Of a stretch of 64,000 nucleotides of DNA, positions 60,103-64,000 are shown one piece after another. The notes under the pieces are model-generated. The model worked only from the letters and a program-made list of their open reading frames with translations. It ran no database searches and was not told the origin of the DNA. Numbering within the stretch: the stretch's first letter is position 1; every line of letters starts with the position of its first letter. Location: positions 2,108,426 to 2,172,425 of the forward strand of contig NZ_BMIA01000001.1 of the NCBI RefSeq assembly GCF_014641595.1, in the 5' to 3' direction. Both the position numbers and the translations under genes were made by a program. The stretch comes from Dyadobacter endophyticus (GTDB lineage Bacteria; Bacteroidota; Bacteroidia; Cytophagales; Spirosomataceae).

Positions 60103-61902
60103 TTAATTCCACCCAAAAACCTGCTTCAACTTGGGGTTCAGCAGCATTTCTTTCTGAGGGATAGGTCGGTAATAATATTTCGGGTCTTCAAATTTGCGGG
60201 CCGCTGTTTCGGTCACCATAGTACCACCGGCATTGCCGTTTTTGAGGTATACGGTTACGTCCTCGCCGATGGAGCCGGCGCGGTAGTAGATCAGAGCCAC
60301 GCCGAGGCTGTTCTTTTCCTTGTCCTTCTCGGTCGGGATCGTTTTCGACTTGTCGATCAGGATAATGTCCTCCACGCCGTCGCCTGTCAGGTCATATTTG
60401 CCCAGGCCGGCGAAGTACATCCCTTCCGGGATCACGGTCAGCAACTTGCCGGCCTGCCAGCGCATTACGTCGTCGAAACGGAGGTTTTCGAATGCAAATT
60501 CCACCCTTCTTTCGCGGCGGATTTCCAGGATCACCCCGCGGTTGGCGCCCGTTACATTCGGGTATTTGGCGGCCAGAAAAGCATCCGGTTTAGCATTGGC
60601 TTCCGCCAGCAGTAAATCCGGCAGCCCTACCCGCGTACGGATCAGCTTCACTGATTTATCCAGGTCAGCCTGCGTCAGCGTCCCGAGTTCAGCTTTGGCC
60701 TCGGCATAAGTAAGAAGCACTTCGGCGTAGCGATAAACCGGGAAATCGGCGCCATTCAGGGCGTTGTTATCAGTAGTATTCATATACCCCTTCAACTGGT
60801 GATACCCTGTGAAGTTCTTGTTCAACCGCTGGATGTAGGGCGTGGCGTCGGGCACACGCACCCAGCCCGGGTACACGAGGGTTTGAGCCAGGCGCGGATC
60901 GCGGTTCTCAAATTCTTTGACAAAGCCAAACTGCTGGTAACCCGCAATATCGGTGAAACGGGAACCGTCCTTCATGAGGTAGGTTTGCACGAGGTCACGC
61001 GAGGGTGCCTGCTCGTAATCGCCGAAAACGGTGCTGTTGACATTACCTCCGGCCTGTTGCGCCTGATCATACTCATTCACCAAAATCACTTCTTTGTTCT
61101 GGCTCAGGTCCAGGCTATTGAACAGCGCAGCATAATCGGTATTAGGCTTGTTCGAATTGGAGATATTGAATTTTTGGGAAGCCATAATGTCTGCCGATAC
61201 GCTCGCGGCGGTCTCCAGAAACTTGCCTGCTGTCGCCTGCAAGTTGAGTTCGGGATGATACTTGCGATAAGTGCCCTCAAAAAGGGCGGTACGTGCATAT
61301 TGGGTCATCACGGCCCACTTGTTGGGTGTGCCTGAGGGAACCAGCTCTTTGGAATCGCCTACATTCGCTGCGGCATAGGCAAGGTCAGCCATAACACTGT
61401 CCATGACCAAGGTACGTGGGTCCTGCGGTTTGTATAAATCCTCGTCGTTGTCAGTCAATGTTTTAGAATACCAGGGCACATCGGAGAACCGGGCAACCTT
61501 ATCCAGGTAAAACTGCGCGCGGTAGTAGCGGGCCAGACCGGCATAATGCGCTTTGATGTCCGCTGCCACCTGTGCCTTATGATAATTGTCGAGGAAATAG
61601 TTGATATTCCGAAGCCGGCTCCAATCCCAGCCACCGCTGATCGTCTGCGAACTGGGCGAACCCGTCATCACCACTTTCATTTCCACAGCACCGGTAGTGG
61701 TTGCATTGTCCGTGTCCTGATCGTTGAGATAAGAACCGATTCCCGGCATATTCAGCAGGCCGTTGACATAAAGTGCCAGGTCCTGCTGATTGTTAAAGAA
61801 TACTTCCGGGGAAACTTTTGTCTGCGAGTACCTGTCCAGAAAGTCGTCGTTGCAAGAACTAGCTGCAATGAGCAAGGACAGCAATAAAATATGTTTTTTC
61901 AT
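60103..61902 (-). CDS. SusD/RagB-family outer-membrane lipoprotein
   Basis: A 599-residue SusD-like lipoprotein with lipobox Cys C17 (IAASSC). Family marks: YRYAEVLLTYAEAKAELG, IRRERRVEFAFENLRFDDVMRWQ and the final YRPIPQKEMLLNPKLKQVFGWN. It partners the SusC directly upstream (24-base gap) and should bind the glycan cut by the downstream GH110- and GH95-type enzymes. Confidence 0.93.
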   Translation of the reverse strand: MKKHILLLSLLIAASSCNDDFLDRYSQTKVSPEVFFNNQQDLALYVNGLLNMPGIGSYLNDQDTDNATTTGAVEMKVVMTGSPSSQTISGGWDWSRLRNINYFLDNYHKAQVAADIKAHYAGLARYYRAQFYLDKVARFSDVPWYSKTLTDNDEDLYKPQDPRTLVMDSVMADLAYAAANVGDSKELVPSGTPNKWAVMTQYARTALFEGTYRKYHPELNLQATAGKFLETAASVSADIMASQKFNISNSNKPNTDYAALFNSLDLSQNKEVILVNEYDQAQQAGGNVNSTVFGDYEQAPSRDLVQTYLMKDGSRFTDIAGYQQFGFVKEFENRDPRLAQTLVYPGWVRVPDATPYIQRLNKNFTGYHQLKGYMNTTDNNALNGADFPVYRYAEVLLTYAEAKAELGTLTQADLDKSVKLIRTRVGLPDLLLAEANAKPDAFLAAKYPNVTGANRGVILEIRRERRVEFAFENLRFDDVMRWQAGKLLTVIPEGMYFAGLGKYDLTGDGVEDIILIDKSKTIPTEKDKEKNSLGVALIYYRAGSIGEDVTVYLKNGNAGGTMVTETAARKFEDPKYYYRPIPQKEMLLNPKLKQVFGWN

Positions 61903-61926
61903 CTGTAATACGGATTTAGATAGAGA

Positions 61927-64000
61927 TCAAAACTCGACGTTCACACCGAATGCGAACTTGCGCTGGAATGGGTAAGAAAAGCCCTTCGAGCTCTTGAATG
62001 TATCACTGCCCGCGATCACTTCCGGGTCGAAATACTTTTTAAGTTGAGAGAATTCAAAAATATTCTCACCGCTCGCAAACACCCTTACCCGGCTGATATT
62101 GTGCTTTCTCAACAGTGCGGTAGGTAATGAATAACCGATCGTAAGATTCTTTACGCGGAGGTAAGCAGCATTCAACAGGTACTTGGTTTGCGGAATATCG
62201 AGACCTGAGCTCGGCGAATAATTGTTATCCGCAAGCCACGATTGCAGCACCGGGTAATTTGCATCGGTGTTGGCATCGGCCAGGCCTGCTGCGATATACG
62301 ACTGCGAATGCTTGGCACGCTGCTGGTCCGAGTCCGCCTGACCGCGGTAAAAGTCGAGATTCCAGGGGTACACATTGGCATAAGGCTGCTGATACGGACC
62401 CCAGTACAGGTAATGCTGCGGGTAATAATCTCCTTTTAAAACGCCTTGCAGCACTGCCGAGAAATCAAATCCGTTCCAATCGGCGCTCAGGTTGAAACCA
62501 ATGCGGAAACGTGGTGTTGTATTGCCTATGACCTTCAAATCTTTCGGATCTTTGGCTGTTGCTCCGCGCATAATGCGGCCATCTCCGTCAAGGTCTTTGT
62601 ATTTAGGCCAGCCGGGTACTATTGAAAGTGCTCCCCATGGAATAAGGTCCTTCTCGTCCAGCTTCGCGATCTCATCGGTATTCTTGAAAAGTCCGTCGTT
62701 CGTAAGTCCCCAGATTTCGCCGACCTCCTGACCCTGACGATAGTTCGCAGTAAACGTCTCCTGGTCATTCTTGAAACGGGTGATAACTGAGCGGGAATCG
62801 GACAGAATCAGTTTTGCGCTAAGCGACAATGGCTTGGCCGCCACTGTGTAAGCGTCGTTAAAGCCCAGCGTTAGCTCCCAGCCTTTGGTTTGCAGATCAG
62901 CCGCATTTTGCTTGGGCACCGTCGTTCCAAGGACACCGGGCAACTCCTGCCCTCCGGTAAGCATTTTGGTTGTATTACGGATATAATAATCGAAACCCAA
63001 TGTCACGCGATCTTTCAGCACACCCAGGTCTGCACCGAAGTTAAGAGTCGATACACGTTCCCAGGTATAGTTCGCCGGGTTGATTTCCAGAAGGGGCGAA
63101 CCGGTAATAACAGGCTGTTTGTCACCATCGATCAGATACCCCGACAGTCCCGTAGGCAATGCCTGGCGAAAACCGTAATAGGCCACATTCTGGTTACCGA
63201 GCTGCCCATACGATGCCCGGAATTTCAAGGTGGGGATAAAGGGCAATGTTTCTTTCACAAAAGATTCGGAACTGGCGATCCAGGCCCCCGATATCGATGG
63301 AAAAAAGCCCCAGCGATTGCTGGAAGGGAACCGTGAAGACCCGTCGTAACGGCCATTTGCCTCGATAATGTAGCGATCTTTGAAAGTATAGTTGATCCGG
63401 CCGAAATAGCTTCGGGTAGCATAACTGCTGTCCCCGCCAAAAGCCTTCGCACCGCCGCTCGTCACACTGAGATAGGGCAATGTGGATGAAATAACACCCG
63501 TTTTCTGCGCCTGGGTCGTATTATATCCGTAATACTCCTGGTTGTACCCGGCGAGAAGGCTGATCCGGTGCGTTCCGAGGGTTTTGGTATAATTTCCGAA
63601 CAGGTCCAGGACATTGTTGACCAGGGTTCCGGACTTGTCCAACACGAAACCGGTGCCGTCGCTTTTCCGGATATCGCCCGGACCATAACCGATTTCATAA
63701 ATCAGCTCATCCTGGTGGTACTTCCATTGTTCCCTTTTGAAACTCGCCGATCCGGTCACTTGCAGATCGCCATTCAAAGCGGTAATGATCCCTCGGAAAA
63801 TATCCTGAAAGCCAAACATTTCTTCGCTCTTCTTACCACCGTCCCTAAGTTTTGCAGCAAGGCGGCCCGCTCCCGTATTCGCCCAGGTACCATCCGGGTT
63901 CACTGCAACCTGTGTGGGTTGCAGGGTATAAATGTCGGTAATGTCGGCAGTCGGAACAGCACGCTCCGTGCGGTAAATCGACAGGTTGTTATCCAGTTTC
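61927..64000 (-). CDS. SusC/RagA-family TonB-linked transporter, 5' end outside window
   Basis: The C-terminal 691 or so residues of a SusC protein. The frame stays open to the right edge (position 64000), so the N-terminal signal, carboxypeptidase-like domain and most of the plug lie outside; a GTG at 63903 is internal. Visible is the barrel: YGQLGNQNVAYYGFR, SPLLEINPANYTWERVSTLNFGADLG and the aromatic end FGVNVEF. Whether it has an STN domain cannot be told. It is the outer-membrane importer of the third SusC/D pair, ahead of susD, a phosphoesterase, GH110-like and GH95 genes. Confidence 0.92.
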   Translation of the reverse strand, partial: KLDNNLSIYRTERAVPTADITDIYTLQPTQVAVNPDGTWANTGAGRLAAKLRDGGKKSEEMFGFQDIFRGIITALNGDLQVTGSASFKREQWKYHQDELIYEIGYGPGDIRKSDGTGFVLDKSGTLVNNVLDLFGNYTKTLGTHRISLLAGYNQEYYGYNTTQAQKTGVISSTLPYLSVTSGGAKAFGGDSSYATRSYFGRINYTFKDRYIIEANGRYDGSSRFPSSNRWGFFPSISGAWIASSESFVKETLPFIPTLKFRASYGQLGNQNVAYYGFRQALPTGLSGYLIDGDKQPVITGSPLLEINPANYTWERVSTLNFGADLGVLKDRVTLGFDYYIRNTTKMLTGGQELPGVLGTTVPKQNAADLQTKGWELTLGFNDAYTVAAKPLSLSAKLILSDSRSVITRFKNDQETFTANYRQGQEVGEIWGLTNDGLFKNTDEIAKLDEKDLIPWGALSIVPGWPKYKDLDGDGRIMRGATAKDPKDLKVIGNTTPRFRIGFNLSADWNGFDFSAVLQGVLKGDYYPQHYLYWGPYQQPYANVYPWNLDFYRGQADSDQQRAKHSQSYIAAGLADANTDANYPVLQSWLADNNYSPSSGLDIPQTKYLLNAAYLRVKNLTIGYSLPTALLRKHNISRVRVFASGENIFEFSQLKKYFDPEVIAGSDTFKSSKGFSYPFQRKFAFGVNVEF

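Noticed and set aside
1..64000. tRNA, rRNA, CRISPR, prophage or insertion sequence
   Set aside because: Looked for by eye; nothing convincing found. A tRNAscan or ISfinder search could still find one.

Overview
The window looks like a chromosomal piece of a free-living Bacteroidota, most likely a Cytophagales member close to Dyadobacter (Spirosomaceae). The evidence is three SusC/SusD pairs, an ECF sigma/FecR pair feeding a SusC with an STN domain, many lipoproteins with Bacteroidota-type lipoboxes, DUF4349 and DUF4374 proteins, LytTR/LytS signalling, and start-proximal promoters of the TTG-N19/20-TAnnTTTG type typical of the phylum. G+C is near 50% by eye. I see no tRNA, rRNA, CRISPR array, phage or intact insertion sequence. 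The genus is an inference from gene content and style.

Layout. 1-353 is the end of a sugar isomerase gene. 354-4833 (minus) is a complete D-glucarate/galactarate breakdown operon: aldolase, GntP-type permease, tartronate semialdehyde reductase, glucarate dehydratase. A truncated sigma-factor remnant and an HxlR regulator sit at its head (4861-5623). 5716-7501 (minus) holds TcdA, TatD and a small unknown gene in a coupled operon. 7574-9780 (minus) is a LytTR/LytS two-component system, divergent from 9978-14407 (plus), an ABC ATPase followed by a permease fused to an M1 peptidase. A nitronate monooxygenase follows (14426-15499) with a Crp-type palindrome upstream.

15650-24471 is the first SusC/D locus: SusC, SusD and a large secreted protein with an internal duplication, divergent from a membrane-spanning protein whose N-terminus looks like a DNA-binding module and whose C-terminus looks like an exported sensor. 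24468-27716 has two lipoproteins and RsgA. 27922-35213 is the second SusC/D locus, controlled by its own sigma factor and FecR anti-sigma factor; a CRTAC1-like FG-GAP protein lies upstream. 37735-39617 carries small genes, including a DinB-like protein and a possible BECR-fold nuclease.

39754-47255 is an iron and regulator region: an AraC regulator, a DUF4374 lipoprotein and a siderophore-type TonB receptor under a likely iron operator, then a MocR regulator divergent from a cupin and a cytochrome-b-like membrane protein. 47342-54518 holds two exported TIM-barrel isomerase-like proteins, a sialate O-acetylesterase-like SGNH hydrolase, a small membrane protein and a three-subunit PaoABC-like molybdenum oxidoreductase. 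A cluster of REP-like palindromes (54658-54808) separates this from the third locus, a polysaccharide utilisation locus (54843 to the right edge): GH95 fucosidase/galactosidase, a GH110-like alpha-galactosidase, a metallophosphoesterase, SusD and a SusC cut by the window edge.

Candidates most worth following are the SusC/D-linked transmembrane regulator with its duplicated-module partner, the GH110/GH95 locus, the structured element between fecR and susC, the MocR and iron operators, and the palindrome cluster. None is proven novel from sequence alone.
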